A stretch of DNA of 64,000 nt from Dermanyssus gallinae (lineage: Eukaryota > Arthropoda > Arachnida > Mesostigmata > Dermanyssidae), in the NCBI GenBank assembly GCA_003439945.1, contig QVRM01002067.1, positions 1,672,501 to 1,736,500 of the forward strand. Reading direction: 5' to 3'. This document shows, in pieces, positions 23,901-38,472 of the stretch. A program made the translations under genes and the position numbers. Below the pieces are notes generated by a model. The model made no database searches, was not told the origin of the DNA, and saw nothing but the letters and a program-made list of their open reading frames with translations. Numbering within the stretch: the first letter of the stretch is position 1; the number at the start of each line of letters is the position of its first letter.

Positions 23901-26827
23901 GCTGTACCCCATTAAAATAAAATTAGCGCATTATATATAACAGAAAAGAAAACAATTCATTTTTAATTTATAATTGGTCAAAGCTTCTTTGGTGACTAGT
24001 GTTAATGGGTGGGACCAACATGAGTGGCTAGGTGGACCATATATATGTATATATGTATTTAGCCATTCTCCTTCGGTCGCAATTGCGCGTGTTCAAAACA
24101 TAGCGCGTTCATCATATACAGTAGCCTTTGTGTCGTTCCATTTATGTTACTTGTGCGAATCTGCACATAACCTCAGTATCCAGATATGAAGCCCTAAACT
24201 GCTGTTTGGTTAATATTTATGTGTATGTTGGTAAACGAATAACAACACTAGGAAGCTGTTGTCATAACACTCGCGACAAGTAATTACCTGTCGCTCTTCG
24301 TAAAAAGTTACACTCCGCGTGTTCTTGTGCACCGAGGATTTTTATATAGAGTCTGTGTGATAGCCAAACGGGTGAACAAATAGAAGTTCATTTGGTCTAA
24401 GCTAAATACAATGACACAGTTTGGCCGCTTACAGCGCCTTGCGCGTTTCCTTTAGCGTAGCCAGGAAAGCCTTGCGTAATTATCACTAATGCAGCATATA
24501 TATATATATATATATATATATGTACGCGCCTGCGATGTGATCATCGTTTGTCATCCGCGTTGTCGGACGCACATCAGGCCACCATCGATGTGTACGTGTC
24601 GCACGTGCAATACGTGCTTTAGCATCTACATTCGCAACATGCGCCTCCTGCAGCGCGCGTGCACTGAAAGTCGCTCCTCCTCCTTCTCCTCCCCCACTTA
24701 CGTGTACATGTATACATAGCTACATGCAGATGCATATCTTTTATTTATTAATGTGAGCGCATACATACATACATGCAGGCATGCATGCATGTATGTAGAT
24801 AATATATGCATCTCTGTTTGGGGTTGGTTCCTTCTCAGAGAGTCTATCTCTGCCTGCTAGCCTACCTATTCGTCTGTTGTTGTATGGCCGTAGTGCACGT
24901 CGTCATGGTCGCCATACCTGGCTTCGTCTTCATTGAGAAACCCGGCGACGCCAAAAGATACGTGGGTCACGTGGTTGTTATGCTTAATAGCACGACCGCC
25001 CCGTAACATCGCCTCACAGGCGTCGCGACTCATACCGCAGTTTCAAGGCATAATTCGCTTTATTCTTATCTATTAGGGAGTCGTCCAAGCGCACTGTTCT
25101 GATAATCGTGGTGCTTGCTGTTGTTGTTAATGTTGTTGTTGCAGACGTATCTGTGTCTTTGCTGCGTATGAATGCATCATTATCCATCCTACTGCAAGTG
25201 TTTTTTTTTCTATTATTGTTATGCTATCTTCTGCTGCTTCGTGCCGACACCACGACGGCGCCCGAGAAAAGTTATGATTAACTGCAAATTGTGTAAGCAG
25301 GACTATCGACTGCTTGCTTAAGCTAGCAGGTGAAAAAATCATCAATTAAAACTAGCACCGCTTGCGATCTAACGCAAGCCCCTGTAGAATAGCAGGTTGT
25401 GTTGTGACAAACGTAAAATGACGCACCCTCTTGGATCCCACATCAATACCAGGTAGGATGTTGTCGACGAATAGACACTGCCATATTTGTTACGGTCTGT
25501 TTGTGGCAGCGAAAAGCTGGTAGACATGTCACTTCTAATAACGAACTTGTCCTGGCAGTGGCGTGCGCTTTGTTTAGCCTCGTTTAGTTTTGATCCACAC
25601 TAAAATAAACAGCAATTTTACACTGTTTCCAAAACATACCCACACTGCCGGTTCCTTGCCAACTGTCTATTAGGCTTTTAAGTCGCATGTTTGCTAGAAA
25701 CTGCTTTTTTTTATAAATAAATGATGAACCTGCATCATGCTTGCTTTACTATATGTATAGCTATTCTTACATGATACGCATATGCAACACACAGTACGAC
25801 CCACATATGCGTCACCCTATTATGCTATTGAGCAATATTAACACAATCATGTATGTTGTATGTCTGTTGGTGCACGCTGGCTTGCACATATTGTGGTGGC
25901 ATTCACGTCGCGTGATCTAACAGACTGTTGCGCGAATAATCTATGGGGCTTTCAAGGATCCAGGCAATTGAATGGCAAAATCTTCGACGCAATTTTTCAC
26001 TACAAATATCGTACTTCAGTCACCCTAAACTCGTGAGAAAAATCGAGGACCTCAATGTGAAGAGCTACATCCTTTTCTCCGATTTTTCGTCAAAATCCTC
26101 TTAAAAACAGAAGTCGTTAACGCATGTGTTGCATGCTAACTAGCGCTCGTTTTGTCGCTCGCCGTTTCTCTATCTATATTTCAAATAGCCTAATGCCATA
26201 TGAGGTACAGTGACGGACGGAGAAGCTATATCTGCACTGAAACTACTCTAGTCTTATGTATATCTAATGTCGTCTTTGCGCTTATGTCAAGTTAGTTACG
26301 TTAAAGGAAAATTATAGCTCTAGTTAATTTCTATTTTTGTACTCGTAAAGGAAAAGCTAGATGTCACAATGGTAGGCACATTTCTAAGCACTTGTAATAG
26401 ATATTTCTAATTCGGTTGTATTATTTGCGCCGCGCCACGGCCCCATTGAGATAAAACTGTAACTTGTTGGGATTTTTCTAGAGCTAATGAATCCTAAATG
26501 AGTGTGATACATTAGTGCCGTAAAATTAATGAGGAACTTATTATTAATGAGGAGATTGCCGGTAGGCCTGCTTGTCCGGCTACATACGCTTAACGAATCC
26601 AAAAAGGATGGTTTAAATGCTGTCTGCCACACCAGTATGTGCCTTCAGCGATTTTCATACGCCATATGCTGGTAGTCACTTTGTAAACTATTGCATGTGC
26701 ACCCGACTAAAAGTGGTACTGGTTATGTTTTGCTAAGCAATACGCATGCGCCAAGAAGTCGGTTCTTACATCATGACCGTAAGGCCGTATTATGTGATCT
26801 AATCGGTGTTATTGTACTCCCTACGTG

Positions 26828-26884
<57 letters not shown>

Positions 26885-27596
26885 CTACCAATAGGTTTAT
26901 CGAACATCATAATCAAATGTTATCACCATTGTTGACGATGGAAAAATAACGTTTTCTTATCGTCGGTATCTAATCGCCACTCTTTTCCTTAATGTGTATG
27001 AAGTTTTCTTTTGTCTGTTTATTACTAACTATTTTGACAGTTAGTCTTCGTACAGCTGCCTTACGCGAGAATTGGTATCATCACTGTCGTTTTAAAGCTT
27101 ATTTGATAGCTAGAGTAATTAAGTCTACAGTATGCTTTTCTTTAAAAAATTACATTCATGTCGACATTGTCTATTGATGCGTCGCGAGTACGTGTGCTTT
27201 TATATTCGTACTTGCTTCGTCGAACTGGTGTTCGTATAAACCTGCTTTGTGATTTCGACTGTCTGCAGAGACCGCCGATCGGCGTCGATGTCTGCTAGCG
27301 TCCGCTTGACGAACAGCTCGGAAAGTCGCAATGACAACGCCGGGCGCACCGTGATCAATTTGCCGGGTCCTTCGAATATCGATTCGAAACAACAACAACG
27401 GCTGGGGGGCCAACAGCAGCAGGTGGACCGGTATGACAGTGGCGCTAGTTACCAGCAGCAGGGCAAGCCGAGCGTCAAACAACCGCATTTATCGACTGTA
27501 CCCACGCCCACCGGCTACCTTCGGATGCCCGATGAAGCCACTCCGCTACTTAAAACAAGTACGCCAGACTCTGTTTACTGCACTACATATAATGCA

Positions 27597-27640
<44 letters not shown>

Positions 27641-28835
27641 TGCACTATATATATATACACTGGGTCATTCATATCATTATGTACTTATTGCGAGGTTTGG
27701 TAGAACTCGGCAAGAAAATAATTTTTTCAAATGGAAGGAGGACGCGGAAACGTCTTGTTTAGAAGAGAGCGTGAAGTTTATAAACGTAGTTATTCTGCCT
27801 TTTTTTTCCTACATTGTTGTGAGAAATCTATGTTTGCGGGAGAACCAGTCAACTCATGAAGGAACCGATTATACCGGCGTGTTCGGTGGACATTTCTGCA
27901 CAACGCAAAACACCTCGCTAGCTTGCGTAGCAAAAAGCGAATAACCAGATTAAGGAAAGACATAAAAAGTCGATATGTTACGTTAACGCTTTTTCATGAC
28001 AAATCGTAAACAATTTTCAATACGACCATAAATGTACGTCCAAAGACCACTCTCACGCAAGGGCAAATTGAATGCCCACCATTTTTGTACCAAAGTTATG
28101 GTGCTGCGTTACGTAGTTGCCAAATAACTAAGCCTTTTCGACAGTCATAGTTCTTATGTTTTACGTGCAAGTTTTCACGTTAAAAACCGTAAAATTTTGC
28201 CAAGACCCCCTTCTTCCACTAGGAAAAATTATTCTCTTGCTGAGTTTTACCAAACCTCAAAATTTGTACCTAACTTTCTCATACACCCTATGCCAGTATG
28301 CATGCCTTTGCTTTCAATATGGCTATCGAAAAAGCGCAGTTACTTGATAACTACGTAACTCGGCACTTTGGCACGAAATTGGTGGGCATTAAATTTGCTA
28401 TTGCGTGAAACTGGTCTTTTGGGCATACATTTTAGGTCGTAATGAAAACATTTTACGATTTTTCACGAAAAAAGCATTAACGTTAGACATAACAACATAT
28501 CGACTTTTATGACTTTCCTTAATTTGGGGGTTTGCTCTTCGCTACGCAAACTAGTGAAATTGTGCAGAATTTTCATCCGAACACGTCGGTATAATTGGTT
28601 CGTTTATGCGTTAACGGTTCTCCCGCAAACGTAGACTTCGCACAACTGTATAGGATAAGAAAAGGCAGAATAACTACTTTTATAAATTTCACTCTCTCTC
28701 TCCTAAACAAGACGTTTCCGCATTGTCTTTCCATTGGGAAAAATAATTTTCTTGCCGAATTCTACCAAACCTCTAAATAAGTACATACAATATGATGACC
28801 CAATATATATATATATATAAATATAAATATGTATG

Positions 28836-28883
<48 letters not shown>

Positions 28884-29874
28884 TAAATATGTATGTATGT
28901 ATATATATATATATATATAATGTTGCGGTGTTGTTATGTTTTAGAGCACACGGGAGGCAATAGGTCCCAACGGGTCGGATCGACGGCTTCGTTGCTGTCG
29001 AGTCCGCACGATGACACCTCGTGCCAGAGCGGGAGTCCGCAGTCCGACCTCGCATACAGCGATGCCAGACTCAAGCACTGGGCAAACATGTTTAAGGTCG
29101 TGCTGTTGACAGCGACTGTCCTCTTCGCCGTTGTAAGTAGGACTCGTTCGTCTTAGCCGCTGTTCCTTCTGCATGCACTACTACCATTGCGGCTGCTTCT
29201 CCAGCAAAAGAGAAGCTGACGAATAAACAGGCAAACAGAACTTACTTTACATTCTGGGTTCGGCCCAAGCCTGGGAATTGGGAGCGGAAATAGTACAGGA
29301 GGTGCTAAAAACAAAGCACAACAGATGCATGAAAAGGCAGAATCCTTTTGAGGCTAGCACGGCTGAAGAAAGCGCAACTTTGAATCAAACGGGTTTGCAA
29401 GGGCTGGGACAAAGTGCGCCTGACAGGTGGGGGAACCCGTGAGCGACCCCGGCCAATTGATCAGGTAGGGCACTCGCCACTTCTCCTGATCGCTCATAGC
29501 ACTGTTCTATGGAGACCTGGCCCATCAGAGAGTGAAGCTTAAGGGGGGAGGTGCGTTTAGTGGGTATGGGTCTCAGCGGCGTAACATCCATCCGCTGGGG
29601 TCGAGTCCCACACAGCTCGAAATGGAAACCGAATTTTCCTACTCGTAGCAGTAGTGCGTAACTGCATTTAACCCTCCTCCACAAAAAAAGGCAAACAGAA
29701 ACACCTCACTCCAATACATCCATTGATAGATGTGTGTTCCTTCTTAGCACGAATCATGCAAAATGTGCAGCGGTTCTAGTGGCGGAGTGGCGGTATTAGC
29801 GCAGAGGATTGAAGCATTTTTACGGACATAGCTTACTTACGTATTATCAGTATTTCCTTTAGTAAAGCGTGCCC

Positions 29875-29907
<33 letters not shown>

Positions 29908-32121
29908 CACGTGCCTCATAACCATACATAGACATATAAACGTGTTGCAGGTTGTTATGAGTTTCATTGAAGAAACGAAGGAATCATGGTTGAGCGTGTC
30001 GCTCAATAATGAAGAACCATTTTACGTGAGTCTCAGACACCAGCTGAGCCCGTCGTACCCGATACTACGACTAAAAGCTGCTGGACCTTTCTTACCAGAG
30101 AGTCTAGCAAATCTTTCGAGCGTTGACACGGTTTTCGCCCTTGTTCGAAGGTTTCACGACGGTTCACACCAACTTCTTGATGGTCACGACCCACTCGTGT
30201 AAGTTACCGTCTTCCCGTTCAATATATTTGTACGTATATTTTTAGATGTAAAAACACATATGCAGTTTGCACTCCTCTGCGTAGAGTTTACCAATATGAT
30301 CCATTCGTTGGCGGTGAACAATGTTACAGAATGTGAAGGATCCCCTTCTATAATCAATAAACACGTATTTACCGAACGCAAAGCAATGACGTTGACTGTG
30401 CGCACCTTGTTGTGTTGTTGTTGTGGTGATGCTTGCGGCGATTTGCATTCGCAGAGTGGCAACGGCACCACCGATAGTCGCCCCCCACATGGCACCGTCA
30501 GGTGTGGAGCACATGTTCGCCTTCGAGTTGAACGAGCTGCTCGACACGACCGACGAGTTCGAACTGCTCGTCCAAGCCCGCCGACTTCAGGGCCATGTGT
30601 CGGTCTCTCTACAGGTTACTCCGTTCACCGAATTTACCCAGATCGAGCTCCTGATGGCAGCCTTTGTGCTTGTTGGCCTCTACGTGCTCATCATCTTCGA
30701 GCTTTGTCACCGCACACTCGCTGCCATGTTGGGTGAGCAATTTATGGTGCACATCTGGCACATACTTCTGCATAGAGCCATAAGGTAATTTAGGTAAATG
30801 AGTAGGTAAATGATAAGCCTATGACTATAAAAAAAAGAACAGAAAAAAGCGTTTCAATGCAGGTCTCTTTAATATAATATTAAATATATTTCCTTCCGTG
30901 TTTTACGTTTGGTCATCTTGCAGGAGCCACCTGGGCAATTGCCTGTCTTGCTTTGATCGGCGATAGGCCAACGCTTGAGAAGGTCGTCTCCTGGCTCGAT
31001 GTTGAAACACTCTGTCTGCTCTTTGGTGTGTACCGCACCTGTTAATAATAGTAGTAGTTATACAAAGTCTACAACAAGTTCATTCATTTACAGCTTCCGA
31101 TCGATATTGCCACGTTTTTAATAAAGTCCCTGCAAAGCTCCTTAATAGATTGACCCGAGATTGACTTATCGCCGTCTTTACTGGCATGTGTTACAACCAC
31201 GCGTGCAATCCGAGTACAAAACCATGGACCCATTGGGCTATATCAAACCACTATTTATATAACTAACTAAAGAGTTAGGCGACCCAACAAACGAGCTAGT
31301 TTTCGTGTGCACTACCGCTATCCTAACAGCTATTGTGCTTACATAGAAGCCGGGTAATTAAACAAACAGTTGATAAATTGAGAGACTGGAAGAAACAGTG
31401 TGCACAAAGCAAACGGCTAAAGTGACGATTAGTGGATGCAACCGGGACTACTCCAAATCAAGGAAGGCTCCTTCTACAGATTGGACGGGCAATGCTGCTC
31501 CGAGCTTGCAGGCTTTAGCAGTAAATATAAAAGTAACAGAAATATAATTTGCCTTTATACGCCTCACATCGTTAGACGCTAAAAGACAGACTCGCCCGTA
31601 AGTAGCACTCACAAGGACTGTGCTTTGTCTAGACATCGCTACTGACAACAGGCTGAATCGGAGTACATCTGTCTGTATACTTACGATTTTCTCTCAGAGT
31701 CCGGCATCTCGACTCACTTGATGGGTGGCACCGTCACAACAGCATATAATTGTTACTACAACAACAACAGTAACAGTGATGGCCGCCAAGAGCGCTGGCG
31801 TGGTGGGACCAGCTATCAGGCGAACCCAAACTAGTCGCCAGGGAGATGTGGCCGAGCTATGTTCCTACACAGAGGAGAGAAATAGTGGTCGTAATGGTGG
31901 CAGTAGGAGTAGTGGTGGTAGTAGTAGTAGTAGTACGAACAGCCGATAATTGAAACAGTGGAGCAAGCGGATCCCTCATGAGGATCCGTGTGATCTGCTG
32001 GAGTGGCCCGACTTTGACGCATCGTAGCACGCTTTGCACATTACCAGAGGTCTAGAGAGACAGCAGGCGAGAAGGACCACGATAAACGCCAATCACAACA
32101 AAGACTTCAACGAGCATGACT

Positions 32122-32165
<44 letters not shown>

Positions 32166-32342
32166 AATCTCGCAATCGGAGACAAGTGATCTGCGGGGTT
32201 TTTGAGGCAGCGCCTCGATCTCGACGTTCAACGCGGGGTCGCGGAGTCGGTCCGGGCACACTGCTAAAGTGCTCCCAGCCCACCCTATACGAGATTGAGA
32301 AATATTCCCAGTGCACACGTTCTCGGGAGACAATTGTCGCTC

Positions 32343-32429
<87 letters not shown>

Positions 32430-32844
32430 CAAAGTTAATATGCAGCATAGTAACCACCATCAGCAGTAAGCGGCCATGATAGCGAGTTTAAACAATAAGC
32501 GGACGTTTCAATAAAGGTTGATGAGCGATCATGGCGTCACGCATGTGACGGACGTAAACGAGTCTGATAACCTGTTCTTTGTTGCCTGTTGTATTATGTG
32601 TCTCTGCTTGGCCGGCTTATTGCTGCTGTGTAGGAATGATGGTGCTTGTGGCGATACTCTGTGAGACGGGATTTTTCGACTACACGGCAGTTGTGGCATT
32701 CCGGGTGGCGCGCGGCAAGGTGTGGCCCCTGATAACAACGCTGTGCCTCCTTACTGCCGTCATGTCGGCATTTCTCGACAACGTCACCACGATTCTTCTC
32801 ATGACGCCCGTCACTATCAAGTACGTGTGGCCATGCGTGCATGC

Positions 32845-32898
<54 letters not shown>

Positions 32899-35800
32899 CA
32901 TTGTGTTAGGGACTTGTCTATTATTCAAAATATGTTTAGTCTTTTGATGCTAATAGGATTGCACGAACGCAGTAACACGTCAAACTAGCATGGTAACATC
33001 CGTGGGCACGATTATGAAACGGATATTGTTTTAATGACATATTGGACGCTCAAACTACCTTAATAATACCCCGATACGGTAAGTAAACGGACGTTCCAAT
33101 AAGGGTTGGTGAGTGATCATGGTGTCACGTAAACAAGCCTAATAACCTGTCTAAGCTAGAGTATCATTTGCAAAGAACCTGCCGTTACATATACTGGCAT
33201 GAATAACACGGCCATGCTTTTGGGCGTTTGTCTATACGTTAGTTAGTAGAGTCTGCTAAGCTAGTTAATTTTGTTGCCAATTGAAGTCGGAAACTGCTAA
33301 TGTTTATACGTCAGATGCATTTGCTAATGAAGTCGCCCCTATGCATGCATGGCTGGCAATTGGCCGTCTAGTTGTTGTTCCAGTTGCTACTGTCCTTGGG
33401 AGGTTGTTATTTCGAAAGCTTCTTCTCTAGTGCCGTTTCACGAGGATGTGCATCACGGGTTGGAACTTGGCTCTTGGGCTCTTCGTCAGAGTTTCGCCCC
33501 GCTGCGAAGCGTGGTATTAACGCGAAGGCGGGAGCACGATGAGCATAGGGAGACAGAGAAACACACGAATTAACAGAAAACTAAAGGAAAATACGCACGC
33601 TGCCTCTGCTATACGTCTGCCTCATAAAGGCCCTAATTCGGGTGGGGCGAACTTCAAGTACGTCTGCCCTTCCAACCATCCACCCAACAGCGTCCGTTGC
33701 GCACGTTCCGAAAATGAATGCTAACACGAAATTGAGATGATGGAGCAGCACCGGTACCGTTCGCTCACTGCTGCTTTCATACTCAAGAGGGGCTCATAAA
33801 GCCACTGCTCATCAACTGAACAGACTAAGCACGCCGTACACACTGTTTCGCTTAGCTTGCTTAGACGCCATCCGTTGTCCTCTTCGTTACTAGGTGGGCA
33901 GCAATCGTGTGGTTAATAAACAGTAATGATAATGATCGCTATAATATGGTAGCAACGTACAACAGTAAATAGAACAGCAGCAGGGAGAGCAAATCTAACA
34001 TTCACAAACGACGACTCTTACAAAAGAATTATAATAAGAATGAAAACAATACAAACCATAACGACGATTGGAGCGGCGGGTTAGCTTGGCGTTCTAGAAT
34101 CATCCGTCTATCGTGTGTTAACTATGTGCACCGTTACTACCGTTAGTACTACCGTTAAGTATATATGTCTTACCCGAGACGGGTGTTGTAGAACTCTGAT
34201 TCCGAGGTTGTTGACATAATACTCATTAAAAATACCCCAAAGGTCTCATGGCCAATACAGTTCCTTAATATTACTTCAACCCCGATTTGTATTATAGGCT
34301 TGCGTGGGCAGAGCGCACATTGCGGTTTGTATCAAGTATATTCGTTTAATGTGTATCGCGGCGAAGTCCTTAATGATGCTCCAGCTCTTTAAGTGGCGTT
34401 CAAGAGCGCATGTAGGGAGTTGTCAGTGCCGCGTCAGATTTGCGGTAAGCGTCTCGTATATTTCAAACGTAAGTGTTATCCCGTCTTCTCCTGAGCCACA
34501 ACGAATACATACTGGCGGCAAAACCCGTCCAATGTTCGAACGATGCAAACATTTTCAGAAAGTACCGTGACCTGTAAGAAATTTGGTCAGCGGGTAAGAG
34601 AGTGATCATTTTTGTGTTTATCACGCCATCAAAGCTAGAATAATATAGAGGGTCCAGAGATCCGCCTGAGTATACGCTCATCTTTTGTTTCGCGCTTCGA
34701 TTGTCTGACGTCATGCGTATCCCTGAGAGAGTGAGAAATCGGCTCAACGGACAGCCGTCCCATATGCTTTGTCGAGATCATTTTTGGACTGCAGCAGTGG
34801 CCGCATTTTTGTTGACTTTTGCTATCTTATGGCCTAACGGAAGTCGCCAGCATTATAACTTATGCATCCGTGCGTTACCGCAGCGGGGCTGCGCATAGTA
34901 TGATGCCATCTACTAGCAGCGCCAGGAGGCACCCTTTTCGCTCCGTCTACCCGGGGGCAATCTAAAAAGACCTGTCATACGTTGGTGACCGCGGCTATTA
35001 GGTTATTCTATCAGTATTTTATGGTCCCCCAAGCCCGTGTGAGATGCCCTGCAAGCGTTTTGTAGCTTACTCAACACCCTGCTCAGTCTCATGCAGCGGA
35101 ACGCAGTAAGACTAAATCTTCTGCTGCAGTATTTCAAAGATTATCCTCGGACACAGCCTGCAGCCTTTGGGAGGGTATGGCGTTGCTGAGATAGAAGGTA
35201 GCGTAATGATGGTTTGAGCGGTTTTCAACATCTTGGTGTATAGACTAACCAGTTCCCAGTAGCACCTGTGACATTGACGAGGTACAGATCATGTACCCAA
35301 ATAACACTACTTGTAAAAGCATCAAATCCAGAAATAAGGCTAAATTGGCCGAAAAGATCAAATATAAGGCTTCGCTCACGATCATCGTCAGACACCTCCC
35401 CGAACTAAAGTTCTGATTATTAGGGATTTTGGTGAATCGATAAGTGAAGATGATCCACTTAAATTCCCCAGGCTGCATTCCGGACCCATCCAGTACAGCA
35501 AGCCTCGCTGCGGCCTGGGTCAGGGTTAATGTTTTCCAGTGCTCGAAATGTCTTAGTTTTTAGCGTAGGTCTGCAGAAACTTTTCCCAAAAAGCCTCTGT
35601 GCCACAAGTGCACAAAGACCGGGTATGTCGCGGAGATAGGAATCCATGGCACATTGTTATCAGTGCCACCAGGGGAGAAACTACGCAACAATTATGCAAT
35701 ACTCGGCCTATAAGAAACGACCAAAGGCGCCGCAAATAAGAAGAGGGATCAGGACTCATAGATTTTAACGTTTTACAAGCCTACTGCTCTTGAGTCTTAA

Positions 35801-36633
35801 CAAGGCTTTAGAATACGCAGACCGACTATCTCGGCTGTTCCCTTTTTTATGTGTACGCTGTACTAGATGACCAAAGAAAGACTGAGCGGCTAAACAAACG
35901 TCATTGACAATCATGAGAACGTCAACGACGGCTATTACAAGCGCGATGTTTTGACGAGAACAAATCGGACAAGTTCTAACCAACGTTCGATGCATATAAT
36001 GACTTTACCATTACTTTGTCTGCAGAATCACCTGCAAGCGAGTCCGTTTAAAATGCGAGCAGCCGGTGGGCGCAACAGTGGCAGCCTGGGAAAAATGAAA
36101 TAAGAGACAAAAAGTAAAAACTCGACCAATGCGGATTACTTGGACAGACAGACGGGGATATTAAATACTCGTCTGCCTGATTTTGAACAATAGCTTGAAA
36201 TGGTTGAAATTCAAGTTGACGGCTAACATGGGTGTCCTGTCCTATTTAACGCCCTTTCCACGTGGCAAAACAGCACACGTGCAATTTCTCACCTCCACAT
36301 GCCGCCAATAATTCTCAAGGCGTGCCGACGTGGAGCAAAGGAGCGCCTACTGGCAATTATCGTCAAGTGGTATATAGTGGCTCGCTGCTGTAGAAAGCCT
36401 AAGCCGTTCCACTGTCAAATCAAATCAATGTTTTCTCAGAATGCCAACGGCGCCACGGATCAAAGCCAATTAAGGAAACCAGCCAGGAAGGTTCGCTTTC
36501 GGCGCTCCTCAAATTGACATGCTAGTCCGTGCGTCAGATCTAGCAACTCAACCACATTTTCTTTTCTAAGTAGGCAGGACAAGTCTTTCATATGGTCTCC
36601 ATTAACAAACGGCTTGGATTTTTAAATCCGCTT

Positions 36634-36676
<43 letters not shown>

Positions 36677-38395
36677 GGACAACTGATTCTTTACTTTACG
36701 TGACACCTTTTTACCACCATTTTTATTGAGGCGAGCACTGCCGAGTGTGCAAACGTATTGTAAATGATTAATAAATCATCACAATATTTTCTATATATAT
36801 ACGACTCGTATTTGCCACGACCCATATAGTTAATTAAGTCATGGTCATCGTACATGTTATCATTAAAACGCACTTAAAAGGTTTCGATCTCACCCGTTGG
36901 ACAACTCGTTTGCATTAATAGTGTCTTAACGATCACGCCGTATTAAAGATGATCTAGATATTGACCCGGCGTACACTACTACTTCGCTTGCCCCTACCGC
37001 CGTTACCTTAAAGCTGCACCGACATCGATTGCAGCATCGCCTGAATTTATTAGGTAGTGTAGTACTAACCAGACGTGAAGCGGATGCTTAGTACACCCAC
37101 ATGAGCCAGAGCCACGTTCTTTTCAGCCTAAGCTAATATACAAAACAACCTCACGTATGAGCTCAGGTGCTTCTGACTATTATTTTCATAATTACGCGTT
37201 GCTGGTTTTAAGCAAAAGGAATCTCTCGAACCTTTGTAATATATATTTTATTTGCATTGTATATGGCTAGAGGAATCCGCCCTGCAACCGTGGAAATAAA
37301 CAAAATAAACTTGACCAAATCTGCAGTTACATTAGGTGGCGCACTGCAGTAGCATGTCTTAAATTTTTTTGACCGTTTCAGCGCCAGGGCAAATTTCTCC
37401 ATTTATAGCTTATATTATTCTTTTCGATATGTGGTCTCTCTTGAGACGTCCCACGTGGACACGACACCATGCAAGAGCGTCTTTTTCTTGAGGGAGAAAG
37501 ACGGCAAGAGACTCTTGACGCCTTCGATTTTTTCTTCCAAAGAGTGTATATTTCTAGTGTATATGTTCTAAACTGTGTATGTACGTTGTCGTCAAAATAT
37601 TAATAATGATTTTCTTTTGTTTCTTTCAGGCTCTGTGAAGTGATGAACCTTGACCCTAAGCATGTTCTAATTTCACTTGTGATGTTCTCAAATATTGGCG
37701 GGGCCGCAACCCCGGTGGGGGATCCGCCGAACGTTATCATCATCTCTAATCCTAAAGTTCAAGCAAGTACGTATCTGCATGCAGACCATTGCGTCGACGA
37801 GTTCATGCTAAAGCTTTCTCTGAAATAATGACTTATTTGGTCATATGTTGTTTTTACTCAAAACGTAAATATTTGCACCCTCATGTTGAATAAAACATAC
37901 ATAGAAAATCTCTTTTAAAGTAATTACTCATGTAATTGTCCGTTTTGCCGTGTAAAGGTTTTATCGTACATTAGGCCGCACTGTAAGTTTCCACGAACTT
38001 TGTAACACATGTGTCTGTGACTCATAACCATCATAACCGCACCACAGCAATGCTGGCACAGCAGAAGTGGCACGAAACGATCGCACATTGCACGTGTAAC
38101 GGCTCTTCCTGAACCGTGTGTGGCTTCTCCATTACCCAGATGCTACAGTTTTTTTTATTCATGCCTCCATTCAGATAGAAACAAGCTTCTTCGGAAAATA
38201 CAATGTTTTACAAAATCTACAGCACGCTGCATCATCTCGAACGCCTAATGTTTTTTTAGGCCAAGTTTAGCCGCTGCTGACGATCTGTAGGCTTGTTGGG
38301 CACGTCGCCGAAAGACGCCAGATGATTCATCGGACGTCTTTTATATACATGATATTATTAGAATATCTAAGCTATAAACTTTAGCCCGCGTTTTT

Positions 38396-38472
<77 letters not shown>

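Noticed and set aside
27655..28802. CRISPR array or prokaryotic repeat structure
   Set aside because: The repeats form one long inverted pair, not short regularly spaced direct repeats, and the context is a eukaryotic intron.
31725..31949. 74-codon ORF in intron 7 with Gly/Ser-rich end
   Set aside because: Produced by triplet simple sequence. Exons 7 and 8 join directly in phase and match OCA2 without any insert here.
35245..35995. Minus-strand ORFs in intron 8 with a DSYLRD segment
   Set aside because: A weak resemblance to a LINE or BEL-type polymerase was considered, but no ordered set of motifs could be found, so it is only described as unassigned.
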